A stretch of DNA of 64,000 nucleotides from Glebionis coronaria (GCA_025667525.1 JANFOE010000193.1:2046001-2110000), one strand, 5' to 3'. Shown: positions 1 to 11,619, numbered from the stretch's first letter. The notes: generated from the letters alone by a model not told the origin. Numbers and translations: made by a program.

Positions 1-590
1 TCAAATCGGGTTTTCATAAAGAGTTTTTAAACGATGAAAAAGGGAAAGATTTTAAAAATGTTTTAAAAGATTTTTCTACAAGTTTAACTCCGTCATCACC
101 GCGTTGTATGAGTGCTACCACATCGTCTACTCCTTTTGACGACGGTTGGTGTGGTTTTAGTGTAGGGGAGCCCCTTATGTTCCCTCACATTTCTCCATCA
201 AGGACGAGATTTACGATCCCGGAATTGCTTGTAAAGGGAAATCTCGGTCTTCCACCGATGCAATAAATGGAAATCATATCTATTTGCTTGGTGCGAGTCT
301 ACCTCGAGTAGCTCATGAGTTTGACTTACCAATTGCCCCACCTTTCTACTTCTTATCTATTTTCTTCTACCCCATTGGGGTTCTAGCACATGTTGAAGTG
401 GCGTTGGTTTGTTTATCCCATGAAAATGAGGACGCCATCTTCGATCCCGGTATTTTGCATCATCAAAGGACTTAGTCCGTTATACCGGTTGCTTTTGGGA
501 ATTGTTTATCATGTAAGCCCCACCAAAATGACCATACCATGATTATCCCTAAATGATCACATTTATAGGGACCCAAGTCGAGTTTTTGAC
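1..590 (+). pseudogene. Post-integrase ORF relic of element E
   Basis: A coding-like stretch lies upstream of the non-coding 3' region. The frame from 284 to 475 includes DAIFDPGI, and an upstream stretch reads KDEIYDPGI, so a short motif occurs twice. No long open frame survives. In element H the corresponding place, just before the shared block with the GAGGCACCTCG motif, is the end of integrase, and this DNA is absent there. It may be a relic of the extra 3' ORF that some Athila-type elements carry after integrase, but I recognise no domain in it and see no clear signal peptide. Function is not assigned. Confidence 0.35.
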
Positions 591-960
591 TCGGTTATCA
601 AAAACAAGGTGCCTCGTGGGGATTCTCATGCTTATCCTTGTAAATATTATCGCTTTCTTAGTTTAACATAACGAGGGGACTTGGGCTCTTCCAACCTTTG
701 TTTCGTGGTTGTTTGTAATTGTGATTTATTAGGTTCATCGTAATCATTGAAGCCTCTCGTGTTCGTTTTATGGATCACTCGAGCTTCGATCGTTGCCTTT
801 GGAGATTCCGATATCCGATGATATCCTTTTATGTTCTAACGATTATCTTATTTGCATAATTCATAAACGGCTTTTAGGTTATTCGTTTTACCCTTTCCAT
901 GCTCGAGATTAAGCATTCGACTTCGTCTCTAGTATGGGGGTGTTTTCACCCCTAGACTCG

Positions 961-998
961 AAACATTGAGGACAATGTTTAGTTTTAGTATGGGGAGG
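961..998 (+). other. Hairpin plus internal polypurine tract (first copy of a twin module)
   Basis: AAACATTG and CAATGTTT form a perfect 8-bp stem around AGGA (961-980). TTTAGTATGGGGAGG follows at 984-998. The same arrangement occurs in H at 55669-55711 and is echoed by the true PPT at 2305-2343. It could be a central PPT giving a second plus-strand start; this is inference. Confidence 0.55.
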
Positions 999-1639
999 TG
1001 AATAGATACTTCACCTTGCTTACGTCAACATGCAATCCAATTTTCATCTTTTTGTTATCGTTTTGTTGCAAAATAATGCTAAAAATGGCCAAATTTTAAA
1101 ATTTTTCTAGTTTTTCATAAGTGTTTAAGACACGAAGGTAGGTTTTCCGATGGTGAGAATGAGAGTAACTTTTTACTTGACCGTGCGTGTTGAGCACTTA
1201 GCTTCGATTCCTTAACTTTTTAGGCTAAGTCTGTTAAATGAGGACGAGAAATGATAGAGTTATTTATAAGTCTCGTAACCGTCACAATCTCATGTGTAGT
1301 AATTATTAGCTTATTCTCCCCACGCTTTTGATAATAAATTGTTAGTAAATATTGATTTAGCGGTTTAGTCATTATTGTTGGTTTCTAATTTGTTTTGGTA
1401 GCTTCCATGTAATTAAATGGGGAAAACATTAAGGTATCGCCAGCGTCACGGTTTTGAAGTATTGGCACCCGAATAATCGAAGGCTTCACCTAATAATAAG
1501 ATTTCAAGTGCTCACCTAAATTAAGCAAAAATTTGAAGCTTACAAGGCCGAAAAATCTATGCCCAAATTGAAAGTGAATCAAGCCTTAATCTTTGAAGCT
1601 TTAAAGATCCAAAAATCGCTTTAGCGTGAGGATATACGT

Positions 1640-1790
1640 CTTTGGCCATAATAAAACCATCGATGTCGGATAATAAAAGGCAAGGCAAGACCGAAGTCAT
1701 AATAAAAGCTCCATGGCGGAGTTGAATAAAAGATGGAGGTAAAACTATGATAATAAGGCCCTTCCGTTAGGGGGCGTATAAAAGTCTTGG
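1640..1790 (+). other. Hairpin array with AATAAAA spacers
   Basis: TAATAAAA or close variants recur at 1649, 1671, 1700, 1724, 1751 and 1778, at 22 to 29-nt intervals. Between them are short stems: GAC-cgaa-GTC at 1689-1698, CTCC-atggc-GGAG at 1709-1721, and CCCT/AGGG around 1759-1774. Element H has the same row on its minus strand (54841-55011) with a paired change in one stem. Function unknown. Confidence 0.5.
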
Positions 1791-2304
1791 TAATAAGTCT
1801 CGTGTTCAAAACCGTTATAAAACCGTGTTTATCGATCCTTCTTGTTGACTTAATTTTTTGACACCGTTGTCTATTGGGGTGAATGATTAATTCGATGATT
1901 TTGGTTACACCGTTAAGTCTTTATTTTTAGACTTAATCTCTATTCACGCATAAGTCAATGATGTATCCTCGTGATCATTAAGACAAAATAAAATATAAGA
2001 GATACCAAGTAGGAATAAGGGAGTCTAGGTTCGTAATTAACACTCATGAGATGTGATCGTGTTGATAACTTATAATAACAATGATCTCGTTACACGCTTA
2101 GCATGGAATTGGGTGAAAATCGAGGAAGACGAAATTATTTCTAACAAAGCATCCACGTGTTCTTATTCTATGATCCTGAACACTTTATTGTGATGAAAAC
2201 AATACATGATGTCTAAAACACGTGTAGTGGTTTATTTAAGTTTATGTCTTCAATAAATGTCATCATAAAATGAATTTTGGAAGTGCTACGATACTTAATT
2301 CTAG

Positions 2305-2343
2305 CATTGCGTGGGGACACGGCAATGGTTTAGTATGGGGGAG
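2305..2343 (+). promoter_or_regulatory. Terminal hairpin and polypurine tract of E
   Basis: A stem with arms CATTGC and GCAATG encloses GTG/CAC pairs (2305-2327). TTTAGTATGGGGGAG (2329-2343) abuts the LTR, which starts TGATGAG. The position directly 5' of the 3' LTR fits the plus-strand primer for reverse transcription. Confidence 0.75.
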
Positions 2344-2529
2344 TGATGAGATTGCAATTATACATAGTCTCATCGTCCAAATCGGGCTTAAAACTCTTAA
2401 AAGATCATCAAAATACCCAAATATATGCTTGTGTTTGTTCATTGTGTATTTTAGGTACGGATATCGTGATTTCACCAAAAGATCACAAGAATGAAGCAAA
2501 AATGAACATGGGAAACGAAGCCGCATAAA

Positions 2530-2720
2530 GAACCGGACCCGAATCATGAATTTCCATTCAAGTCCTTGAAGTTTGAAGATTTGGCAAGATTGGTCCCTCA
2601 ACTTTTGAAGACTTGACAATTTATACCCTTGCAAAACTCATTTATTGCATTTGGGTCCCTAAATTATCAAGACAATACAAGTTAGTCCTTGGAATATGAA
2701 GAAATTACAAGAGAAACCCT
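2530..2720 (+). repeat. Degenerate U3 repeats
   Basis: Several imperfect units of about 30-40 bp share the words GGTCCCT(A/C)AA, TTGAAGA and TTGACAA. The same kind of array lies at the matching place in the H LTR (53860-54070). Being upstream of the TATA box, it could be an enhancer-type repeat. Confidence 0.45.
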
Positions 2721-3441
2721 TGGTTTATGTTTAAGAAACCTTTTGTGGCCAAAGTGCAAAAAGAAAAACTTGCTTATAAAGGATTATTCAGATTTGAGTT
2801 ATTTAAAGATAAGTGACAAGACAAAAGAAAAGCAGGGGTCATTTGTGGCCAGACAAAAAACTATCCCCCAACCAACCCACGCCTACCACCTCACCCTTGA
2901 CCTTTGACCAACGAATCACATTCACCCCCTTCTCCACGTCACCCTCCACCACTCATTTATTAACTGATTTAATCAGTTTAATAACTTTCCCTCCCTAAAC
3001 ATCTTTTTAAAATTAATCTTACCCCCAAACAGATTAAACTTTCCCCTTAATCCCCTATGAACCCTAATCAAACCCAAAACCAATTAACCTAAAAACAAGG
3101 GGTTATGGGCTAATTACCTTCAGATCCTTAATAAACCGCATCCTAATCACATCCCACTATCAAACAACCCATCACCTTCACCCATATGCCCCCCCCCCAT
3201 TGTCCCCTGTCAAACTTAAAATGGCAAAGATGGCATCTTTCAGCCCATCAACGTTCCTAAGTCATTGCTTGCTCCCAAAGCACAAAAATCAACAGCTGAG
3301 ATCAACTCTTCCAACCTGGCACATCACATGGGCGAATTTGACTACTTTTCAAGATTCTTCAATCGGAAAAAATGGAAGATTGTAGCTAGGGTTTCACAAT
3401 TGTAATATTTTATTCAAAGTTCTAGTATTTCCATTTAGTTG

Positions 3442-3450
3442 TATAAATAG
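3442..3450 (+). promoter_or_regulatory. TATA box of the E LTR
   Basis: TATAAATAG, about 1.1 kb into the LTR. The H LTR has TATAAAAGG at the equivalent place, followed by a similar GACGTGTG/GACGCATG run. This probably marks the U3/R boundary. Confidence 0.6.
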
Positions 3451-6097
3451 GACGTGTGTTTCCTATTTTCAAGTTGTTCCAGCCTTTGTAAAAAGTTTTT
3501 AAAGTAATGAAACATTTTCTTTAATCTTTTATAAACTTGCAGTGTTCCATATTATGTTTATGTTTTTAGTATAAAGTTACTTTATCTTGCAAGTTAATTT
3601 AGGTTTCATCATAAAAATATATTTTGTTTCAATATTTGGCAAAAGCTATTTTTCTGAGATCCAGCTGTTATAAACCTTATAAGCTTGTTGTTTGACACTC
3701 AATCAAGCTTAATATTGTTTATACTAGCTATTACTTTCTTGTTGTTTACTTCACTAGTTTCAAACTTATTTTCAAATAGTGGTATTTCAAGGTTTTGTCA
3801 AAACGTTTTACTTTTAAGGATTTTTCAAGAACAAACAAACAAGCTAAAACGGAAGTGAAAGTGGAAGTTCTAGCTTGGTTGTTTGAGTAAGTTTTGCTAG
3901 CATCTTTCAGTTTCAAAAAGATTGCAAGGTTTCAAAAGAATTTGGTTTCAAGTTGGTTTTTCAAAAATCAGTTTTACAAGTTTTTTTTACTCATCATCTC
4001 ACTGCATCAAAAGCTATAAGCTGCAAGCTTTTAGTCTTTTGATTGGAAGAAGTTTTTTTTCTGGTTTGATTTGTGTTGGAGTAGGTTTTCAAGAGCAAGA
4101 AACAAGACACCATCTTCCTTCTCCATTGCATTTTCAATTCATTTCATCATTTAGAAGATATTGTCCTCCCTAGGTACCTTGTGGATTCTACCAACTGGGA
4201 TCTCTACTTAGTTTAACAAGATCTCAGAAGCCTAAGAAGACTTTTGAAAGGCCTCAGTTTAAGGTAACAAGGGCTTGAACCCCAATTTGGAATTTTCTTT
4301 AAGCTTTTTTTTATTTTTGGGAAATTTGTGTAGAACCTGTTTTAGTGTTAGTTATGGGCTTGTTTATGCTCTTTTATGTCTCTATTGCATGTTTAGGTAA
4401 TTTGTTATCAGTTTGAGTTAGATTTGTATGGTAGTCCTTTAAAAAATTCATGTTCTGCATACTTAAGGGGGTGTTTGGGTTAATGGTTTTAGTTGGTTAA
4501 GGTAAAACAAAACCAGTTAAAATCTGCTTAGACATACTCAACTAGTTGGGTTAAGAAGTTTTATGTATTTGGTTTTTAGCATTGTAGGATAAAAAGGGGT
4601 TTTGCTTGATAATAATTTGGAAGAAATTCATTTAGAAATCAGTAGGGTAAAAACTAGTAGATTAGTTGATTTTTGAACATTGAATCTTTGCTTATTGTTA
4701 GAGGTTAGGTTCATCTAGGTTTGTGTTCATTTCGTATGTGATTTGGTTAGGTTTTATGCAAGTTTGCGACCATTGAATCTCATCAAAGTGCCAACTGCAT
4801 AAGCAAGGGTGACCATATGCATGTTTCTGATTTTCAATGACTGTTATAAAAGTGTTTGTGCTTGATCTTGTGTGCAACTTGAGCTTTTATATTTTTCTTT
4901 ACTCCCCACAACCCAACTGGTTGTGGGGGTGCCCTATTTTCCAAGTAAAAGCAACCAACAAAGCTATCCTAAGCTTATAACTCACCAGACCCGTTTTTTT
5001 ATAACTGTCAGTGGGAACTGAGTTCCCGCTGCTAGTTATAAAGTTAGCACTGCTTAGCTAACTGACAAAAGAACCTTAGATGTCACTTTTAGTTCTTTAA
5101 AATTTTGTCTTTAGTGGTCATTTTTAGGAATTTTTCTTTGATTTTAATTTTTTTATTTTTCTTATTTTATTTCTGATTTTTCCATTAAATTTATATTTTT
5201 GTTACTGTTCATTTCCTATTTTTTTTATTTTATTGCATTTTAAATTAGTTTTTAATTACTGATTTTTGTCTTTTAGTGCAAAAATTTATTATTTTTCAGT
5301 TTTAAAAATTTTCCAAGTTTATGAAAAAGATTTTAAGATTTTAAGTTTAAAAATATTTTACTGTTCACTTTTTAAGTAATTTTAGAATTAATTTTTGTTT
5401 AATTAGGGTCTAATTGTAATCTGTTTTGTCTTTTAGTGAAAAATATTTACTTTTTCAACCATTTCCATTTTTCTACTATTCATTAGTATAATTTAGGGTT
5501 TTTAAAATAGTCAAATTATTTTTAGCTTTATTTTATTATTTTTAATCATTATTTTTGTTTAAAAATTGTTTTTAGAGTTTTAAAAATAGAAAAATAGTTT
5601 TAAAAATTTAGGAAAAATACTTTTTAGTCTTTAAATAATATAAGTGATTTATTAGTTCAATAAAATAATATTTTGGTCTTTTTCTTAATTATATTTAATT
5701 TTAGGGCTTTAATTAGAATTTAAAATTGAATATTTAATTATTAAAAGGTTATAAAATTTAGTTATTGGACTTTTTATCTTATTTATATTATTTTAGACTT
5801 AGTTTTCATTTTTAATTAATTTTTCGGTTTAATTTTAAATTTTGTCACGTTTTACGTATTTACGTTCGCGTTTTACGTCAAATCGTCGTAGTGTAATCAT
5901 AATCGTAGCTCGTCTTTAATTTTTCTCTCTTAACCCAAAAACGTCACTAATCCAAACTTTGATTTTACATATTGGCACACTTAATTCACACATGAACCTG
6001 CATTTATTCGGTTTTACGGTTTTTAATTAAATCGTAACGCTTAATACTTGCCGCTCATACGCGTTTTTCCTAAAATGTATACGAAAAACCTACATCA

Positions 6098-6657
6098 CTG
6101 ACACGTTTCTCCTAAACAATCATTATGCATCCATTTTGTTTGATATTGGAGCAGATAGAAGTTTTATATCTACTGAGTTTAGTAGTCTAATAGAATCACT
6201 CCAACCACATTTGACAACTGTTACAATGTAGAGTTAGCCGACGGTAAGATTGTAGAAACTGACGCCAACATAAGACGTTGTACCTTAAACCTTTTAAAAC
6301 GCCCATTCAATGTCGAACTGATTCCGGGAAGTCTTGGTAGTTTTGATGTTATCATTGGTATGGACTAGTTAGAAAAATATCATGTAGTTATTGTGTGTGA
6401 TGAAAAGCTAGTCCGTATACCATGGGGAAAAGAAACTTTAGTTATTCGAGGGGAAGGAAATACAGACAGGACTGACACTAGACTAAGTGTCATCTCTTGT
6501 ACAAAAATTCATAAATATCTGCTGAGAGGATGTCATATCTTCTTAGCTCACATTTCCAAGACAGATGAGGAGGATGAACCTGAGAAGAAGCAAATCAAGG
6601 ACGTGTTAATTTTCTGAGATTTTCCTAATGTTTTTCCAGATGAATCACCCGGCATAC
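6098..6657 (+). pseudogene. Element C protease region (relic)
   Basis: The frame starting at the E junction aligns with the protease of element D: an LLNNHYASILFD-like stretch with active-site Asp-Ile-Gly-Ala in place of D's Asp-Ser-Gly-Ala, then a frameshifted segment. The run to 6617 resembles D's [26 protein letters not shown] part. An in-frame stop occurs at about 6366, and the open part from 6393 also ends early. The last codons lead into the Asp-Glu-Ser-Pro-Gly-Ile linker before RT, which resumes at 29673 after element A. Non-functional. Confidence 0.8.
6653..6657. repeat. Target site duplication of A, left copy
   Basis: CATAC, matching 29673-29677 on the other side of A; C's reading frame continues across after removing A and one copy. 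Confidence 0.85.
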
Positions 6658-8723
6658 TGTAACACCCCCAAATTTATACAAATCAATACAACGGAAGACT
6701 CGTTGGTGTTACGGGATAGCACATTAATCACATCATAGACAACGCATAAGAATCGTGTCGTTTAATAATAAAAGCATTTCCATTCATAAATATCAAATTT
6801 ACATAGGTCCCAAGTCATATTATTTCATACAAAGTTTTACAAAGAATTTGAATGGAAATTTGTTGTTTAAGTGCGGGCCATGAATTCTTGTTGTCTTCCC
6901 GAGAATTACCTTCAAGTACCTGAGATAAAACATGTTAAAATAAAAGGTCAGCGATAACGCCGAGTGAATTCATAGAGTTTAATAAACCATCAATATAATA
7001 TCGCTATAAAATTATTACCGAGAATCATTTTTTACAAATCATTTTAATAGGCCATAGAATAGCCAAAGTCATTTTATACAAATCCTTATCGAAAATCATA
7101 ATATAGGCATTTGCCTTAAAAATCATTATACGAGCCAATGTCGTAAAAACATCATACAATACGTTTGATAACGTTGTATAGATTAAATAAAAATTGTTAT
7201 ATGAATATGGTTATATTAAACCAAAACACGAACATAATATCAATAGTATGACCCTGTATTGCTAGTCAGGCAATACATCGTAATTCGGTGCGTATAGTAG
7301 TGTTTCATTAATTTGGATTATTATAAGCCGCATGACATTGTTACCTTACTACAACAAACAACGGGTAGCTAACCCGATACTCAATTTGCCCATCTAAATT
7401 AGCGTGTCGTCACAAAGGTCACGCTATGGAAATCTTCTCATACATAAATTCGCTTACCAATCAATGTGGCACGACTGGGATCAACCGTCAAGACGCGAAC
7501 TGGGGTGATCGTCCCCAAATAGTACTATTATATGCATAAGCGTCTACCAAATCCCGGTAGTTCACAATCATGCTAATGGTACTTTTAGTGACATAACCTA
7601 ACTTTAATAATCCATTTTATTTCATCTATCGGGTCCTTTAATCATTTATCGGGTCATACAATCGGGTCATACAACCATTCGGGTCCAAATCAATAAACAA
7701 ACAATCGGGACAAATGGTGTCCTATTTTATAAAAACTAACATGTTATATCCCTCGCGGGTTTATAAAGCATTTCATAAAAACATTTAAAAGAGTGCGAGG
7801 CTATGAACTCACATTGATGTGGGAAAGCGGGTTATCGGCAATTCGGACGTACGGTACGTGCTTCAATCACGGAAACCTAGACAAATAATACTCGTCTTAG
7901 ACTCATGTCCAATGACTTTATAAAAATAACAATTATGTATACATATGATGATTATATATATATATATGATGATCAAGTGGGTTTACATATTCTCGTTTAC
8001 TCATTTTAGTGTTATGTGTCGATAACTTTTATACTAGTTTACTAGTTTTACCTATTTACGTGTTTTAGGTCCAATAAGCCTATTATAAGTTCATTAACTT
8101 GTATTAATCCATTTCATACTTATATTATCAGTAGTTATACTTTATATGTTGGGCCTAAATAGGTTAAGCCCAATAATAAGTTCATAAGTGTTTTAGTCCA
8201 TTTTGTTGTTTTATTAGTCCAATAATGTTAATTCAACCCGTTAATGTTCATATGTTATATAGTTCGGGTTTTATCGGTTTTTACTTGTTATACATGTTTA
8301 TATTTCAGTATATAAGTTTTATAAAGTTCACATTAGATGGGTCCAACCGTCTAAGTTTTATTTAACAAAAACGTTAATTTTACGGTAATAGCCGAAAAAG
8401 TCGTAAAAATCATGTTTATAGTTTTATAACTTATAAAACTTATCAAATTACCATTATTATAAAATGTATCATTTATTTATCATTGTACATATTTATATAA
8501 ATGTATTATATAAGTTAGTGGGTTTTATTTCACATTTTATACCATTTCTATTTGAGTGCTTATATAATACTATTATACTTTAATTTCCAAAATCTGATTT
8601 TTATTCTCATGTTCACCAAAACTGCCATATCTAGAGTTCTATATGGAGATAGAAGCTCAAATTTTTATGACATAAACTACATGATATGTGCTCCATTTAA
8701 CTCTAGTATATCTACTGTTGAAT
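6658..8723 (-). repeat. Left LTR of A, outer part (3' LTR)
   Basis: Aligns with 26233 to about 28296 of the right LTR and breaks at TGAAT where D is inserted. It includes the reverse complement of the conserved GTGAGT...CTCAG interval (6920-7812) and the 3' end of the candidate leader intron 1 (low coordinate 7877). No coding content. Confidence 0.88.
8719..8723. repeat. Target site duplication of D, left copy
   Basis: TGAAT, repeated at 19541-19545. The uninterrupted sequence, GTTGAATCATCC, is present in A's right LTR near 28290. Confidence 0.9.
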
Positions 8724-9266
8724 TGTGACAACCCGTCAATTTCAGGTCGTTATTTTAATCTCGACTATTACGTATTACGTGTTTACTTTAAAGAAAATTT
8801 AAAATTTATCGACTAACCGAGAAGGTTATGACTTGAAACTAGCGTAAGAATGTCGATTAGATGAAAACCGACAAGGAATATGTTAGGTATCGATATTATA
8901 TTCTCAAATAATCATAAAAATGATTTTTATTATATTTAATCTTTATTTCTCGTGTTTTACGTTTTAACGAATGACGATAACTATTAGTGATCGCGATACC
9001 GACGGATGCCCAAAAATTTACGTTTTATTTTCGATTGTCTCGATATTTTATATTTTCGACGTTTTCGATTTAATTGCGTTTTAAGTCGTGTCGAAGCCTT
9101 GTTATTACATTTTGAAGCGTTTTAAGTTTCGAAAAGTATTTTTACGAAACCCGAGCCCCGTAAATATTTTTAAAATTTACAATTTACATTTTCTACCTTG
9201 TAAACTACTTACTTGCATTTTTGGACCAAAAGAATGCATAAATGACAAAAACTACCCTCACCCCAC

Positions 9267-9275
9267 TATATAAGG
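9267..9275 (+). promoter_or_regulatory. TATA box of D 5' LTR
   Basis: TATATAAGG after a C/A-rich run and followed about 60 bp later by a CT-rich (TCTCTCTC) stretch typical of a plant 5' leader. Transcription probably starts about 30 bp downstream. Confidence 0.65.
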
Positions 9276-9460
9276 ATTTTCCACTACACATTTCTTTATT
9301 AAAAATTCATTTTTTTATCAAAAACTCAAGTCTCTCTCTCTCTTGTTCATCCAAACCGTCCACCCCCTTCACCCTAACCCATTTGATTTTTGATTTTCTA
9401 CTTTGAATCAAAAGAAACTAAAATAAGACCCATCTTGGAAATTTGATAAGCTTCATATTG

Positions 9461-10619
9461 GTAAAAATTTTCCCACATGCATCCACTTAATTTTATTTTC
9501 AATTTTTGATGATGAACATCAAGTTTGATCCATTTTTATGGAGATAAATGGTGTTAATATTATTATATTCTTAGTGGGTTGTTGTTGCATGTAAGGTTTT
9601 TAATTATTTAATTTTTGTGAGATTAAATTTGAGGGTGTTATGAGTTAGTTAGATGTGTTAGTACGATATTAGGACCATAGGAATTGTTGGAATGGGTTGA
9701 AAAATTGTTTTGGTATGATTTTTGGATGGTCAATTTAGGGCAGTAACTTTAAGGCTATTTTCGAATTAGTTACTGTAATAAACTTGGTAAACTAATAAGA
9801 TAGGGTCGTAGAGAATTTCGATTTGAGCTAAAGTAGAGCTTCTAACTCATTACGAGCGAAAAGTTATGCTACTTTTAGTATTTGTGTACCGGGAGACGGG
9901 TATCGGCACAATCCGAAAATTGTTGTCGGTATTTAGATCGAATCTCGGGGACTATAAAATGAGTTTTAAAAATGTTCAAGGGCTGTTGTAAGTTGCTAAA
10001 TCTCAGGTCATGAGTCTATTTTCAAACCCGAGTGTCGGTTTTGCAAACGGAATTGTTTAGATAAGTCAAAATGGTTTTACAAGTCAAAGGCGTAAAACTG
10101 TCCGATTTTTGTAACACGAAGGTGTGTCGGGCAGAAGGTCTTAGAAGTAATATTTTTGAATGAAACTTAAACTGAGTCTTATTCATATTATGTGTGAGTT
10201 TGTCACCAAGTTTCGTCGAAATCGGACAAGTCTAGATAGGTTAGATTGGTGTGTACATTTGGAGTGTACATGTTGATTGTTATTTTGGACACGTAGTTCA
10301 ATACTTGTATGGCGTGAGTTGAGTATTCACTATTGGACATGGTGACTTACCCAAGTGTTAAGTCATTATATAAATGACTTAGTTACTGGTCCGAGGGAAG
10401 TAAAATGATGGTTTGACTTGCGTTGACTTGGCGTCTTATGACGGGTCAATGTCGAGAGTGCAAGTTTTTAAATGATTAAGTGTTGAATAAAAGGGTATAG
10501 TAGTACACTTATATTGTTAATTTTTCGGGATTTTCATGGTTATATGAAATTGACTTTCGTATTATTTAAGTATTATATATACTTGAGTCGTTTATTAACG
10601 AATGCGCCTTATTTGGTAG
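9461..10619 (+). other. Candidate leader intron 1 in D 5' LTR
   Basis: Donor ATTG|GTAAAA at 9461 and acceptor TTTGGTAG|GT at 10619, with a TTAAC branch-like word at 10595. Length 1,159 bp. The acceptor context matches that of A (TTTGTCTAG|GT) and F (CATTATAG|GT), and A's version is the one cleanly missing from B. The 3' LTR copy lies at 17388-18557. Inferred; no transcript data. Confidence 0.45.
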
Positions 10620-10689
10620 GTTGCGGTCTTCGTGTTTAACGGGCATCACAAATCGTGGGCGATCGTCACATTACTACTATCGTACCAAG

Positions 10690-11306
10690 GTGAGTCTATA
10701 GCCTCGCTTTAACATGTTTACTTGTTTTATAAAACCCGCGAGGGGGATAACATTCTTGTTTTATTAAGATAAAAGGGGTACGACGAGAAGTTGTGGAAAC
10801 CCTTATTATTGGAAAAACATTTATTAATAAATGAAGGGTACAACGAGAAGTTGTGGTAAACCCTCTCTCTTTTAAAAATTGAACACAAAGGACCCGATTG
10901 TATGCTTAGATGAAAGTTGTTATACAAGTTTGTTTAGCCTGAAAAGACCCATGAATCGTGAATTGTTAATCGAAAGGAACGCTAATACTATGGATAGATC
11001 TATCGGGGTGACACCCAGTCCGGTCGCGACTAGCTATCGCGTGGTGTTGTGATGCACCAGTAATGAAACATCGGATGCAATTGTATAATAGAAATATACG
11101 CACTTGGCTAGGTGTGTTGGGATGAAATAATATATGTTAACGTTCAATTTCACGAGACTTATGAAATAACAACGATAATTATGTCTGATCCACATGATTG
11201 TCAACCACGGAAGGTTTATTCAAAATACTTGTTTTCGTTTATTAAATTTTAAACTCTATAGATTCACTCAACATTTTTGTTGACTTTATAGCATGTTTTA
11301 TCTCAG
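10690..11306 (+). other. Candidate leader intron 2 in D 5' LTR
   Basis: Donor CCAAG|GTGAGT and acceptor TTTTATCTCAG|GT, with TTGAC upstream as a possible branch site. Just after the donor, CCTCGC (10702) can pair with GCGAGG (10738). The same layout occurs in A, B and F; the 3' LTR copy is 18628-19253. Confidence 0.5.
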
Positions 11307-11606
11307 GTCCATGAAGAAGGCACTCAAGGAAGGCGGTTTCATGCAGCTTGCTTAATTAAAACATTTTGGCCCGCTTTTCTAAACTATGTCCATTCTAAGA
11401 AACTTTTATTGTTTGGTTGGTTGTGTAAACTTTAAAACTATTTGGGACCGTGTGTGAACTGTTTTATCTTTAAACAAATGAATGGATGTATGTTTTGTTA
11501 AAACGACTCATTTTGAGGCGTTTTCTATGCTATTGAGGTTGAACCATGATAGTAACACCCAATGACCCTTCCTCTGCTATGACCGGAAATTGGGGGTGTT
11601 ACAGAT

Positions 11607-11619
11607 TGGCATCAGAGCT
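11607..11619 (+). other. Primer binding site of D
   Basis: TTGGCATCAGAGC, three bases after the LTR end. It resembles the initiator-tRNA-Met complement TGGTATCAGAGCC used by many plant gypsy elements, with one internal mismatch. Confidence 0.8.

Larger units (their letters stand above)
591..2343 (+). other. Non-coding 3' internal region of element E
   Basis: No coding frame. It is conserved with 54280-56060 of element H (opposite strand). It holds a hairpin plus PPT-like tract (961-998), a row of hairpins spaced by AATAAAA (1640-1790), and the terminal hairpin plus PPT (2305-2343). Conservation without an ORF suggests RNA-level or reverse-transcription functions. Confidence 0.7.
1..6097 (+). 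mobile_element. Element E: Athila-type Ty3/gypsy retrotransposon, 3' part
   Basis: The 3' end of a long-LTR gypsy element; its gag-pol lies to the left, outside the window. The order seen is an ORF relic, about 1.75 kb of non-coding internal DNA, a polypurine tract (PPT), then a complete 3' LTR (2344-6097). Positions 560-2343 match, in reverse complement, 54280-56100 of element H, including the hairpin and PPT modules, which assigns E to the same Athila-type group. The right LTR end (TACATCA, 6097) abuts a protease reading frame of another element (C), so E interrupted C. CTGAC (6098-6102) is the likely target duplication, but the partner copy is outside the window. Confidence 0.85.
2344..6097 (+). 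repeat. 3' LTR of element E
   Basis: 3,754 bp, starting TGATGAG after the PPT and ending TACATCA. It is homologous along much of its length to the 3,810-bp LTR of H, which starts TGATGAGAC and ends CTACAATCA on its sense strand. It contains a TATA box near 3442, a C10 run near 3187, and a very T-rich, A/T-dominated segment at 5100-5850. No host gene is seen in it. Confidence 0.85.
8724..11603 (+). repeat. 5' LTR of D
   Basis: 2,880 bp, TGTGACAACCCG to GGGGGTGTTACA, with TATA at 9267. It holds two candidate leader introns (9461-10619 and 10690-11306). No protein-coding content; short frames here are chance. Confidence 0.93.

Noticed and set aside
2263..2634. 123-codon minus-strand ORF across the E PPT and LTR start
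   Set aside because: Crosses a known element boundary and has no domain.
9088..9273. 61-codon ORF repeated at 17016-17201
   Set aside because: Same place in both D LTRs, just upstream of the TATA box; chance frame.
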